Source: Xanthobacteraceae bacterium (GTDB taxonomy: Bacteria > Pseudomonadota > Alphaproteobacteria > Rhizobiales > Xanthobacteraceae). From it: DNA of 34,446 bases. Position numbers and translations under genes: made by a program. Shown here one piece after another: positions 1 through 8,566 of the stretch (position 1 is the stretch's first letter; each line of letters begins with the position of its first letter). The stretch spans positions 1 through 34,446 of the forward strand of contig JANINJ010000052.1 of the NCBI GenBank assembly GCA_024508855.1, written 5' to 3'. Under the pieces are notes generated by a model that was not told the origin of the DNA, did not search any database, and saw only the letters and a program-made list of their open reading frames with translations.

Positions 1-2
1 GC

Positions 3-746
3 GCGACCACGCATCGCTTCGCCGAGACGTTTGCACGTGGCGGCGTCGGGCAGGCGGGCGTCGATGCCAAGCCGTTTCATGCCTGGATCGACGCATGGGA
101 CCTGGCAGCCGTCGAACCGATGAACGAACGAACCCTTGCGCCGCTGCAAATTTGCGCGCGCGGAGCGGATTTCAGTTATGCTCTGCGCCTCGATGCAGAG
201 CAGCCGCTGGTGCTGCAGGGCGAGCGCGGCTACAGCAAAAAATCCGAACGCGGCCAGGCCTCGTACTATTTCAGCCAGCCTTACTTCAGGGCCAAGGGAC
301 AACTGGTCATCGATGGCAGGCAAGTCGATGTTTCCGGCCTCGCGTGGATGGATCGCGAGTGGTCGAGCCAGCCGCTCGCCTCGGATCAGACCGGGTGGGA
401 CTGGTTTTCGCTGCATCTTGCATCCGGCGAGAAGGTCATGCTGTTCCGGCTGCGCCAGAACGATGGCAAGAATTATTTCGCCGGCAACTGGATCGGGCTC
501 GACGGGCAATCCGTGCAACTCGCGCCGTCTGCGATCGTCATGACGCCGACTGCAAACACTGACGTTGCCGGCCGCAAGCTGCCCACGCAATGGGACATCG
601 CGATTGCCGAGCGTGGCCTCGCCGTCGATTGCACGCCGCTCAATGCGCAAAGCTGGATGGGCACAAGTTTTCCTTATTGGGAGGGACCGATCGAAGTCCG
701 CGGCAGTCACGCCGGTGTCGGCTATCTCGAGATGACCGGCTACTGA
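3..746 (+). CDS. CrtC/AttH-type lipocalin-like protein, 3' part
   Basis: The reading frame is open from the first complete codon of the window and closes with TGA at 744-746, so the 5' end of the gene lies outside. Residues upstream of the first internal Met (position 120) also read as protein (THRFAETFARGGVGQAG), so that Met is not the start. The visible 247 residues contain the features of the CrtC (hydroxyneurosporene synthase) / AttH lipocalin-like family: an acidic-aromatic stretch around SGLAWMDREWSSQPL, then GWDWFSLHLASGEKVMLFRL and a C-terminal SFPYWEGPIEVRG. AttH-like members usually accompany ABC-transporter permeases of the AttEFG/LolCE type, so a permease upstream is likely but not visible. 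Such proteins are usually exported; the signal peptide would be in the missing part. Carotenoid hydratase activity is possible for the family, but nothing here supports a carotenoid pathway. Family call good, exact function unknown. Confidence 0.8.
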   Translation, partial: ATTHRFAETFARGGVGQAGVDAKPFHAWIDAWDLAAVEPMNERTLAPLQICARGADFSYALRLDAEQPLVLQGERGYSKKSERGQASYYFSQPYFRAKGQLVIDGRQVDVSGLAWMDREWSSQPLASDQTGWDWFSLHLASGEKVMLFRLRQNDGKNYFAGNWIGLDGQSVQLAPSAIVMTPTANTDVAGRKLPTQWDIAIAERGLAVDCTPLNAQSWMGTSFPYWEGPIEVRGSHAGVGYLEMTGY

Positions 747-760
747 GCGCAACAAACAAA

Positions 761-790
761 ATGGGCGCGGTCCTTTCGGATCGCGCCCAT
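761..790 (-). terminator. Rho-independent terminator of the ABC binding-protein gene
   Basis: A near-perfect inverted repeat (ATGGGCGCG ... CGCGCCCAT, extended by TCC/GGA around a short loop) sits between the convergent ends of the CrtC/AttH-like gene and the binding-protein gene. On the minus strand it is followed directly by TTTGTTTGTTG, so it fits an intrinsic terminator for the minus-strand gene, which stops 22 bp upstream of the hairpin. It may also stop transcription from the plus strand, although no T-run follows on that side. Confidence 0.75.
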
Positions 791-812
791 GCTGCGGAAG
801 TCGTTCGTCAGA

Positions 813-2024
813 TCATTTGGTGAGCGGGCAGCCGCTGTCCTTTGCGCTCGGATAGGCGCTGTCGCCGGGGACGGTGGCAAGCAGCTTGTAGTAATCCCAG
901 TCGCGCTTGCTTTCTTCCGGCTTCTTCACTTCGAACAGGTAGAGGTCGGAGACCATACGGCCATTGGCCTGCACATGGCCGTTCTGGGAGAAGGCGTCGT
1001 TGACTGGCAATTCCTTCAGCTTCTTGACGACGGCGTCGCTGTCCTTGGTGCCGGCAGCTTTCACCGCCTTGAGGTACTGCAAGGTCGCCGAATAGGTACC
1101 GGCCTGAATCATATTCGGCATCCGGCCGGTGCGCTTGTAGAGGCGTTCGGCGAATTCGCGCGATTTGTCGTTGCGATCCCAGTAGAAGCTTTCGGTCAGC
1201 ACCGTGCCTTGCGCGGCCTTGAGGCCGAGGCCGTGGACTTCCGACAACGTCAGCAGCAGCGCCGCCAGCTTCTGGCCGCCGGCGGTAATGCCGAACTCCG
1301 CCGCCTGCTTGATCGAGTTGATGGTGTCGCCGCCAGCATTGGCGAGACCCACCACCTTGGCTTTCGAGCTTTGCGCCTGCAACAGGAAGGACGAGTAGTC
1401 GGAGGTGTTGAGCGGGGTTCGCACTGCGCCCAGCACCTTGCCGCCGGCCGCCTTCACGACGTCGCTGGTGTCCTTCTCCAGTGCGTGGCCGAAGGCGTAG
1501 TCCACCGTCAGGAAGTACCAGCTGTCGCCGCCGGCCTTGACCATCGCGCCGCCGGTGCCGACCGCGAGCGCGTGGGTGTCAAACGCCCAGTGGAAGCCGT
1601 AAGGCGTGCAGGCTGCGCCGGTGATCGCCGAGGTGGCCGCGCCGACCACGATGTCGATCTTCTTCTTTTCCTTGGCGACCTCCTGCACCGCCAGCGCCAC
1701 CGACGAGGTGGTCAGGTCGGTGATCATGTCGACGCCCTCGGTGTCGTACCATTTGCGGGCGATGGTCGAGGCGAGGTCCGGCTTGTTCTGGTGGTCGGCG
1801 GTGACCAACTCGATCTTCTGGCCGAGCACCTCGCCGCCGAAATCCTCGATTGCCATCTTGGCGGCTTCGACCGAGGTCTTGCCGCCGTAATCGGCGTAAA
1901 CGCCTGATTGATCGTTGAGAATGCCGATTTTGACGCCCTGCGCCATGGCCGGCGCGATCGCGAGCAGGCTGCACGTCGCAACCGCCGTCGACCAAACCCC
2001 GAATGTTCCGAATCCCGCTTTCAT
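813..2024 (-). CDS. Branched-chain amino-acid-type ABC transporter substrate-binding protein (Peripla_BP_6)
   Basis: 403 residues, starting at an ATG preceded by a strong GGGAGG ribosome site. Residues 1-28 form a signal peptide ending in APAMA, so the protein is periplasmic. The mature part opens with VKIGILNDQSGVYADYGG, typical of LivK/LivJ-like type I binding proteins, and has the two-lobed Peripla_BP_6 pattern including IDIVVGAATSAITGA, the ligand-lobe DYAFGHALEKD and a C-terminal GRMVSDLYLFEVKKPEESK. This subgroup is very abundant in Bradyrhizobium-like genomes and often serves aromatic acids, short-chain acids or urea-type ligands rather than leucine, so the substrate cannot be told. 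No permease or ATPase gene lies beside it, so it is an orphan component or its partners are elsewhere. The gene ends at a clear hairpin terminator. Confidence 0.9.
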   Translation of the reverse strand: MKAGFGTFGVWSTAVATCSLLAIAPAMAQGVKIGILNDQSGVYADYGGKTSVEAAKMAIEDFGGEVLGQKIELVTADHQNKPDLASTIARKWYDTEGVDMITDLTTSSVALAVQEVAKEKKKIDIVVGAATSAITGAACTPYGFHWAFDTHALAVGTGGAMVKAGGDSWYFLTVDYAFGHALEKDTSDVVKAAGGKVLGAVRTPLNTSDYSSFLLQAQSSKAKVVGLANAGGDTINSIKQAAEFGITAGGQKLAALLLTLSEVHGLGLKAAQGTVLTESFYWDRNDKSREFAERLYKRTGRMPNMIQAGTYSATLQYLKAVKAAGTKDSDAVVKKLKELPVNDAFSQNGHVQANGRMVSDLYLFEVKKPEESKRDWDYYKLLATVPGDSAYPSAKDSGCPLTK

Positions 2025-3773
<1,749 letters not shown>

Positions 3774-3801
3774 GGCGACGTCGCTTCGATCTACCGTGTA
3801 C

Positions 3802-3828
3802 CCCGGCGTCGATCGTTCCGGCGCCGGG
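3802..3828. terminator. Possible bidirectional terminator hairpin between gdhA and the LysR gene
   Basis: A 7-bp inverted repeat CCCGGCG / CGCCGGG separated by 13 nt lies in the 67-bp gap between the two convergent stop codons. No good T-run follows on either strand (plus side AATTCTCAAAAA), so this is only a weak candidate. Confidence 0.3.
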
Positions 3829-3840
3829 AATTCTCAAAAA

Positions 3841-4773
3841 CTATCCCTGATGCGCCGGGAAGCGGCGGCGCTCGACGTCCCACCAGGCGCCTTCGAAACG
3901 CGGACGCAAGAACTGGATGAAGCGGGACACTTTTTCCGGCACCAGCTTGGGAGAGGGAAACACCGCATGAAGCTCCTGCCCCGGCAGGGTGTAGTCGTCC
4001 AGCACGCTGACGATCTCGCGGGCGCGCAACGACGGCGACGCCACGTAGTTCGGCAGGATCGCGATGCCGAGATCGAGGTGCACCGCGGCGAGCAGCGTCG
4101 ACAGGTTGTTTGAGCGTAAGCGACCGTTGACGACGATGGCCTGACTTTCCCCCTGACGCGAGCGCAACTGCCAGACGGCATCGCCCTGCACGCTCGAATA
4201 AACGATGCAGTCGTGATGTCGGAGGTCTTGCGGTGTTTGCGGCGTGCCGTGTGCGGCGAGATAGCGGGGAGACGCGACCATGACCCATGGATTGGATCCG
4301 ATGTGCCGGCCCCCGAGCGAGGAATCCGCAAGCCGGCCCATGCGCAACGCGACATCGATGCCGCGAGCCACCAGATCGACATAGGAATCTTCGCACGCCA
4401 TATCGATCTTGAGGTGCGGGTGTTCGCGCATGAAATCGATCAGCATCGGCGAAATGATCCGTCGCCCCAGTGCGACGGAGGTCGAGATGCGCAGCGTCCC
4501 GGTCAGTCCTTCGCTGCGCCGGCCGACCAGCGAATCCGCGTCATCGACTTCCTTGAGGATCACCCGGCAGCGTTCGTAATACAGCGAGCCGGCTTCGGTC
4601 AGGCTGACGCCGCGCGTGTTGCGATTGAGCAGCCGTGCACTGAGATGGGTTTCGAGCCAGGCGATATGCTTGGTGACCGTCGATTGCGACAGGACGAGTT
4701 CATCCGCAGCCTTGGAGAAGCTGCCGAGTTCGGCAACGCGTGTGAAAATACGAATGCTGCTGAGATGATCCAT
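3841..4773 (-). CDS. LysR-family transcriptional regulator
   Basis: 310 residues from the ATG at 4773, giving the normal LysR start MDHLSSIRIFTRVAELGSF; an upstream Met in frame (4860) adds 29 residues without family features. The N-terminal winged helix-turn-helix (about 1-60) reads FSKAADELVLSQSTVTKHIAWLE, and the rest is the LysR substrate-binding domain (LRISTSVALGRRIISPML onward, with IDVALRMGRL and LGIAILPNY). It resembles the CrgA-like subgroup that often controls a divergent gene, but no gene starts divergently close by; only the broken ORF at 4864-5175, on the same strand, lies upstream. Target and inducer unknown. It need not regulate gdhA, because LysR genes are usually divergent from, not convergent to, their targets. 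Confidence 0.9.
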   Translation of the reverse strand: MDHLSSIRIFTRVAELGSFSKAADELVLSQSTVTKHIAWLETHLSARLLNRNTRGVSLTEAGSLYYERCRVILKEVDDADSLVGRRSEGLTGTLRISTSVALGRRIISPMLIDFMREHPHLKIDMACEDSYVDLVARGIDVALRMGRLADSSLGGRHIGSNPWVMVASPRYLAAHGTPQTPQDLRHHDCIVYSSVQGDAVWQLRSRQGESQAIVVNGRLRSNNLSTLLAAVHLDLGIAILPNYVASPSLRAREIVSVLDDYTLPGQELHAVFPSPKLVPEKVSRFIQFLRPRFEGAWWDVERRRFPAHQG

Positions 4774-4863
4774 CTGGCGTCGCGAAACTGATCCGGTCAA
4801 ACAAGCGGCGGGCGAACAATGCAGAAGCGCAGGCCGCTTCCGGCCCGCATCACCGTTCACATA

Positions 4864-5175
4864 TCACAGATTGTCCCGCGCTGCCTGCAAGCCCCTGGCG
4901 TCGTCGAAATGGGCCGGCCACGCGGTAAGGTCCACATCGTGGGGCGCGTTGATGCGGAGCACGATGAACCGGGTGCGGGGCGGAATCAAAATCCCCTCGA
5001 TCGAGGGGATGTCGGCTTCCGTCAAAACCTCAACCTGAAATCAAATCTCCGTGCCGATTCCATCGGAGTCGTGGAGATTCTCGGGCATTCCGAATGCGAT
5101 CCAACCATGGCCGGCCAGTACCAGTACGACACTCAGCAAGTGGATCCAAAGAGGCATTCGCGCCACCCTCGACAT
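4864..5175 (-). pseudogene. Short ORF interrupted by an in-frame TGA (hypothetical; degenerate gene or two small ORFs)
   Basis: Reading the minus strand from ATG 5175 (or ATG 5157) gives a hydrophobic N-terminal segment (MPLWIHLLSVVLVLAGHGW, likely membrane or signal segment), reaches TGA at 5043-5041, and then continues in exactly the same frame for 58 more codons to TGA at 4866-4864. The downstream part looks protein-like (EADIPSIEGILIPP, RFIVLRINAPHDVDLTAWP). There is no ATG or GTG just after the internal stop, only a TTG a few codons in. The simplest reading is a gene of about 103 codons inactivated by a nonsense change. Alternatives are a genuine 44-aa membrane peptide followed by unrelated sequence, or recoding of the TGA. 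I do not recognise the family. The remaining part of the 4774-5355 gap (5176-5355) shows no gene. Confidence 0.35.
4991..5010. repeat. Perfect 20-bp palindrome
   Basis: ATCCCCTCGATCGAGGGGAT is identical on both strands: an 8-bp stem with GATC at the centre. It lies inside the TGA-interrupted ORF, 30 nt downstream of the internal TGA, and about 220 bp upstream of the LysR gene start. It could be an operator for a dimeric regulator, an RNA hairpin, or chance in GC-rich DNA; no T-run follows, so a terminator is unlikely. Confidence 0.6.
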
Positions 5176-5355
5176 TTTGTTGGAGCGGCTTTTAGCTCAT
5201 CGGGCGGAATGAAAAAAATAAATTTTGACGCAAATCCTGAAACAGGAAACCGGCGATGCCAATGATTGCAATGGCTTCCGGTTGCGGCTGAGCGATCTCG
5301 GAAAATTGTATCCACAGGAATCGATGTCGACGCATCTGTCGCGGGAAAACTCGCG

Positions 5356-5871
5356 TCAGGATCGGCGGTCGACGTATTTCAGCGGCAACTGATAGGGCGT
5401 TCCTTCGAACGCATCCGCGCCGCGCCCGATGCGGTCGATCGCATCCACCATGCGTCCCTGTCGCCCGAGCATGTCATCGGCCAGCGCCACCATCAAACGG
5501 TTCGGCGTGGCGAACGGCGCGCGCCGGCGCAATTCGTCGGCGATGTCGCTTTCGAGGCCGGGGTTGTCGTCGCATGCCAGCATATACGCGGCTGCGCTGG
5601 AGCGGCTGATACCGGCCCAGCAATGAATCAGCATCGGTACGTCGTGCATCCAGTGGCGACCGAAATCGAGAATGGCGAGAACCGTTTCGTGATTGGGCGC
5701 GATGAAATCCGGCCTGTCTTCCATCACATCGTGGAAGGCGAGGTGCAGCCGCCGTACTGGTGTGAGTTCTTGCAAGGTGCTGTCATCGCCAGCACTCGGC
5801 GACAACAGCGTCAGCAGGTGATAGGCCGGTAGCATATTGGCGACGCCGCGCAGATTGCCGAGCGACGACAC
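5356..5871 (-). CDS. Dual-specificity-type protein phosphatase (PTP signature)
   Basis: About 171 residues if it starts at GTG 5871; the frame also runs upstream to 6042, but that would overlap the rhodanese gene and the extra residues are not phosphatase-like. The start is uncertain because no ATG lies between the end of the rhodanese gene and the domain. The signature HCWAGISRS (Cys84, Arg90 with this start) matches the HCxxGxxRS catalytic loop of tyrosine/dual-specificity phosphatases, and FHDVMED offers the general-acid Asp. The protein is cytoplasmic. It lies 43 bp downstream of the persulfide dioxygenase-rhodanese gene and is probably cotranscribed with it. Related small phosphatases are common in Rhizobiales with unknown substrates; a role in cysteine persulfide chemistry is conceivable but not shown. 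Confidence 0.8.
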   Translation of the reverse strand: MSSLGNLRGVANMLPAYHLLTLLSPSAGDDSTLQELTPVRRLHLAFHDVMEDRPDFIAPNHETVLAILDFGRHWMHDVPMLIHCWAGISRSSAAAYMLACDDNPGLESDIADELRRRAPFATPNRLMVALADDMLGRQGRMVDAIDRIGRGADAFEGTPYQLPLKYVDRRS

Positions 5872-5914
5872 GTGGATCGTGGACGCTGCTGCCAGGGTTG
5901 AAGCGCGCCGCGTC

Positions 5915-6955
5915 TCAGCCAGCAACGACCGGACCTCCGGCCTTCTTCCACGCATCGATGCCGCCTTCGAGATGCATGGTGCTGGCGAGGCCAGCTTCCT
6001 TTGCCGCCTTGACGGCCATCGCGGAGCGTTCCCCGAAGGCACAGAAGAACACGATGCGGCGGCCGGTGGCGGCCGCGACCTCGCGCAGCATGCCGCCGGG
6101 CTTCATGCTGTCGGCGATCGAGGGATAGGGCGCATGGAGCGCGCCTTCCAGCGTGCCATGCTTGGCGCGTTCGCTCTGCTCGCGCAGGTCGACCAGCAGG
6201 ACGTCCGGCTGGCCGAGGCGCGGAATGGCGTCACGCGGGCGCAGGGCGCAGCCTTCCCTGGCGAGCGTGTCCTGATGCAGCCCGATATGCATGTTGGCTG
6301 GAATGACCACATCCATCAGCTTCGGATTTGGTAGATTGAGGTTGCCCATCAGCTCGACATACTCCTCGACCGAACGCACCTGCAGCCGTGGATTGTAGCG
6401 TTTCTCTTCGCCGATGGTCGACACGGTGTCGCCTTTGTAGTCGTGCGCGGGAAACACCATGGTGTCGTCAGGCAGCTTCAGCAGCCGGTTGAAAATTGAA
6501 TCGTACTGCGCCTTGGCGCTGCCGTTCTGGAAGTCGGTGCGCCCGGTGCCGCGGATCAGCAGCGTGTCGCCGGTGAAGACGCGGTCGGCCATGCGATAGC
6601 TGTAGGAATCGTCGGTATGGCCCGGCGTGTACATGACGTCGAGCGCAAGTCCCTCGATGGTGACCTTGTCGCCGTCGCCGACGCGCATCGCCACCACGTC
6701 GGCCTTGCTCTGCTCGCCCATGATGGTGACGCATTGGGTGCGGTCGCGCAGTTCGCCGAGGCCGGTGACGTGATCGGCGTGCAGATGGGTATCGACGGCC
6801 TTCACCAGCTTGAGGTCGAGTTCGCGCAGCAACTGGCAATAACGGTCGACTTTTTCCAGCACGGGATCGAGCAGCAGCGCTTCGCCGCCGGCGCGGCTGG
6901 CCAGAAGATAGCTGTAGGTTCCTGATACGCTGTCGAACAGTTGACGGAAGATCAT
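5915..6955 (-). CDS. Persulfide dioxygenase-rhodanese fusion (MBL fold)
   Basis: 346 residues. Residues 1 to about 235 are a metallo-beta-lactamase fold of the ETHE1 type: THLHADH (His57, His59, Asp61, His62), His113 in YTPGHTDDSYSY, Asp130 in FTGD and His171 in FPAHD. ETHE1-like enzymes use a mononuclear iron to oxidise glutathione persulfide to sulfite. Residues about 245-346 form a rhodanese domain with its active-site Cys305 in the loop CAFGERS, which can move sulfane sulfur to or from thiosulfate. There is no signal peptide, so it works in the cytoplasm, complementary to the periplasmic Sox system. It follows the sox operon after a 133-bp gap that probably holds its own promoter, and precedes the phosphatase gene. 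Fusions of this type (PRF) are known in bacteria. Confidence 0.92.
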   Translation of the reverse strand: MIFRQLFDSVSGTYSYLLASRAGGEALLLDPVLEKVDRYCQLLRELDLKLVKAVDTHLHADHVTGLGELRDRTQCVTIMGEQSKADVVAMRVGDGDKVTIEGLALDVMYTPGHTDDSYSYRMADRVFTGDTLLIRGTGRTDFQNGSAKAQYDSIFNRLLKLPDDTMVFPAHDYKGDTVSTIGEEKRYNPRLQVRSVEEYVELMGNLNLPNPKLMDVVIPANMHIGLHQDTLAREGCALRPRDAIPRLGQPDVLLVDLREQSERAKHGTLEGALHAPYPSIADSMKPGGMLREVAAATGRRIVFFCAFGERSAMAVKAAKEAGLASTMHLEGGIDAWKKAGGPVVAG

Positions 6956-6971
6956 AACCGCCTCAGTGCAG

Positions 6972-7021
6972 ATTCTTGGAATAAGATAGCGCTACAGATA
7001 GGCGCTGAAAAATACTATTCC
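6972..7021. promoter_or_regulatory. Candidate promoter/operator of the persulfide dioxygenase gene
   Basis: The gap upstream of the dioxygenase start is locally AT-rich. It contains nested inverted repeats: ATTC-N3-GAAT at 6972-6982, GGAATA at 6978-6983 paired with TATTCC at 7016-7021, and AGCGC/GCGCT arms in between. On the minus strand a weak sigma70-like pair TTTTCA - 17 nt - TATCTT overlaps them. An ArsR-type repressor such as the one at 15190 binds this sort of symmetric AT-rich site, but binding here is only a suggestion. Confidence 0.35.
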
Positions 7022-7088
7022 ATAGGACGGCGCGCATCTGTCGCGGTTCGCCGCGGCGAATGCCAACCTTACGCGTGATGACAAAGCG

Positions 7089-7592
7089 TCAGAAGTCGAT
7101 CTTGTCGCGAATGGCGTCGAGCCCGGCCTTGGCGCAGGCCTCGTCCTTGTCGCCGCCCGGTGCGCCGGAGACGCCGATGCCGCCGAGCAGCGTGCCGCCG
7201 GTTTCGATGACCAAGCCGCCGGCCAGCATCGCGACGTGGGGCAGGCGCGCGAGCCCCGCATCCATCTGGCCGTCGCGCACCGATTTGGCGAGATCGGCGG
7301 TGGAAGCGCGGAAACTCAGCGCGGTATAGGCCTTGCGCGTCGCCGTATCGGGCGCGGGCAAGCCGGCAAAGCGATCGCGCAACAGCACCTGCGGCTGGCC
7401 GAAGCGATCCACCACCACGACCGCGATCTGATAGCCGTTGTCGCGGCAGGTTTTCATCGCCACCTGTGCTGCTTCCAGCGCGATCTCCGGCGTCAGCGAT
7501 TTATAGGTCACCAGCGCGGCGTCGTCGGCGCGCGCGGACGAAACGGCGAGCGCGGTCAGGGCGGCGGCGAATGCGACGGCTGCTTTCGTCAT
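7089..7592 (-). CDS. Secreted GlcG/HbpS-family protein at the end of the sox operon
   Basis: 167 residues with a Sec signal peptide (residues 1-22, ending SSARA), so it is periplasmic. The body matches the GlcG/HbpS (PF03928, heme-degrading/heme-binding) fold: YQIAVVVVDRFGQPQVLLRDRFAG, TRKAYTALSFRASTADLA and the glycine-rich C-terminal ETGGTLLGGIGVSGAPGGDKDEACAKAG. Proteins of this family occur in several Sox gene clusters without a proven role; HbpS of Streptomyces binds heme and senses redox. Its ATG overlaps the stop codon of the upstream DsrE-like gene by 4 nt (ATGA), which points to translational coupling and a shared task. It might bind heme for the Sox cytochromes or a Sox intermediate; both are inference. 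Confidence 0.85.
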   Translation of the reverse strand: MTKAAVAFAAALTALAVSSARADDAALVTYKSLTPEIALEAAQVAMKTCRDNGYQIAVVVVDRFGQPQVLLRDRFAGLPAPDTATRKAYTALSFRASTADLAKSVRDGQMDAGLARLPHVAMLAGGLVIETGGTLLGGIGVSGAPGGDKDEACAKAGLDAIRDKIDF

Positions 7593-8047
7593 GGGCGCAC
7601 GTAGCTCCAGCCCTGCTCCTGCAATTCCATCAGCCGCACCACGCCGGAGGGGACGATGGTTGCCTCGGGCAGGATCGAGATGGCGTGGCCTTCCTTCTTC
7701 TCCATGCCCTGCTTGGTGTTGTTGCAGGCCGAGAACTGGATCTTGCCGGGGAAGGCGAAATCCTTGAGGTGCTTGATGCGATCTTTCACTGGAGAGGTAT
7801 CTTCGCGCAGCATGTTGAGGCCGGGGCCGTAGGTCACGAGATCGACGTCAACGTCCTCGCCCTTGTTGCGGTAATATTCGATGATGTTGGTGACATTATT
7901 GAGTGCCAGATTCATGATCGCCGGGTCGTTCTGGTCGACCTGGATCGCGATCCGATGCACCTTGCCATCGGCGGCGAACCCCGCCTGCGCGAACGACAAC
8001 GCGGCGAATGCCGCAATCGCCAGGCCTTGGATGAAACGACGCATCAT
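7589..8047 (-). CDS. Periplasmic DsrE-family protein, copy 2
   Basis: 152 residues from the first ATG of an ATGATG pair (8047; 8044 is equally possible), preceded by GGGAG. The frame continues upstream, but that part is the previous gene read in another frame. Residues 1-26 form a signal peptide (IQGLAIAAFAALSFAQAGFA). The mature part is a DsrE/DsrF-like fold: HRIAIQVDQNDPAIMNLALNN, VDLVTYGPGLNMLRE and the C-terminal EGWSYVRP-like ending (EQGWSYVRP). A single Cys108 in QFSACNNT stands where DsrE-like proteins carry their persulfide. Known DsrEFH sulfur-transfer proteins are cytoplasmic, so export of this one makes it a candidate periplasmic sulfur carrier acting with the Sox enzymes (inference). 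It is paralogous to the adjacent upstream gene and overlaps the next by 4 nt. Confidence 0.85.
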   Translation of the reverse strand: MMRRFIQGLAIAAFAALSFAQAGFAADGKVHRIAIQVDQNDPAIMNLALNNVTNIIEYYRNKGEDVDVDLVTYGPGLNMLREDTSPVKDRIKHLKDFAFPGKIQFSACNNTKQGMEKKEGHAISILPEATIVPSGVVRLMELQEQGWSYVRP

Positions 8048-8078
8048 CAAACTCCCGTTTTCAAATCGGATCACCAGT

Positions 8079-8561
8079 TCACGGACGAACCAGCGTAAAA
8101 CCGTTTTCAGTGAGCGATAGAATTTGCCCGACGCCGACCTGAACCGGAATGGCTCCGGGAATGATCGCCGGCCGCTTTCCGGTCTCGCGCTCGATCGTAT
8201 CGAGCGTATTGAGGCAGACATCGAATTTGACACCTTGGGCAATCAGGCTTTCGACGCGCTGACGATTGGCATTTTCGACGCGCAGCAGGTCGATGCCCGG
8301 CCCGAACGCCACCACCTCGACGGCGATCTTGTCGGGGTCGTAGGCCTTGATGAGGTTGTAGGCGACGCTGATGACGAGCGCCTCTTTCTTGGCATCGGAA
8401 TCCGATAGCTGCAGCACGATGCGGTGATCGGCAAATGGCTTGTCCGGCAAGGGCGCGAATTGCTGCGTTTGCGCGGCCGCCGGCTGCAGCATCGGCGATG
8501 CGGCGATGAAAGCGCCGATGGCCGCACCGATGAAGCATCGCAGGACCTGCCACATCTGCAT
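8079..8561 (-). CDS. Periplasmic DsrE-family protein, copy 1
   Basis: 160 residues from ATG 8561, just 5 bp after the soxB stop and preceded by GGGG at good spacing; a second in-frame ATG lies 6 nt on. Residues 1-30 form a signal peptide ending in QPAAA. The DsrE-like fold reads HRIVLQLSDSDAKKEALVISVAYNLIK... (in part), VEVVAFGPGIDLLRVEN, and ends ENGFTLVRP. Cys116 in KFDVCLNTL aligns with the Cys of the neighbouring paralogue; the other Cys (Cys9) is in the signal peptide. The order soxB-dsrE-like-dsrE-like-HbpS-like with gaps of 5, 31 and -4 bp shows one transcription unit. The role is likely sulfur binding or relay in the periplasm, inferred from fold and context. Confidence 0.85.
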   Translation of the reverse strand: MQMWQVLRCFIGAAIGAFIAASPMLQPAAAQTQQFAPLPDKPFADHRIVLQLSDSDAKKEALVISVAYNLIKAYDPDKIAVEVVAFGPGIDLLRVENANRQRVESLIAQGVKFDVCLNTLDTIERETGKRPAIIPGAIPVQVGVGQILSLTENGFTLVRP

Positions 8562-8566
8562 TACCC

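Noticed and set aside
789-1907. Long plus-strand ORF (372 codons) opposite the ABC binding-protein gene
   Set aside because: It is antisense to a clear family member with signal peptide and terminator; its translation is rich in Arg, Gly, Ala and His with no family pattern.
4991-5043. True selenocysteine codon with SECIS
   Set aside because: The hairpin loop is about 39-42 nt after the TGA, beyond the usual bacterial distance, the stem is a simple palindrome without the expected bulge, and no sel gene is in the window; kept only as an alternative within the finding.
4819-5265. Plus-strand ORF of 148 codons in the gap after the LysR gene
   Set aside because: No start site or family pattern; the opposite strand reads more like protein, apart from its internal TGA.
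5133-5315. 60-codon minus-strand ORF upstream of the TGA-interrupted ORF
   Set aside because: Overlaps it in another frame, no ribosome site, composition not protein-like.
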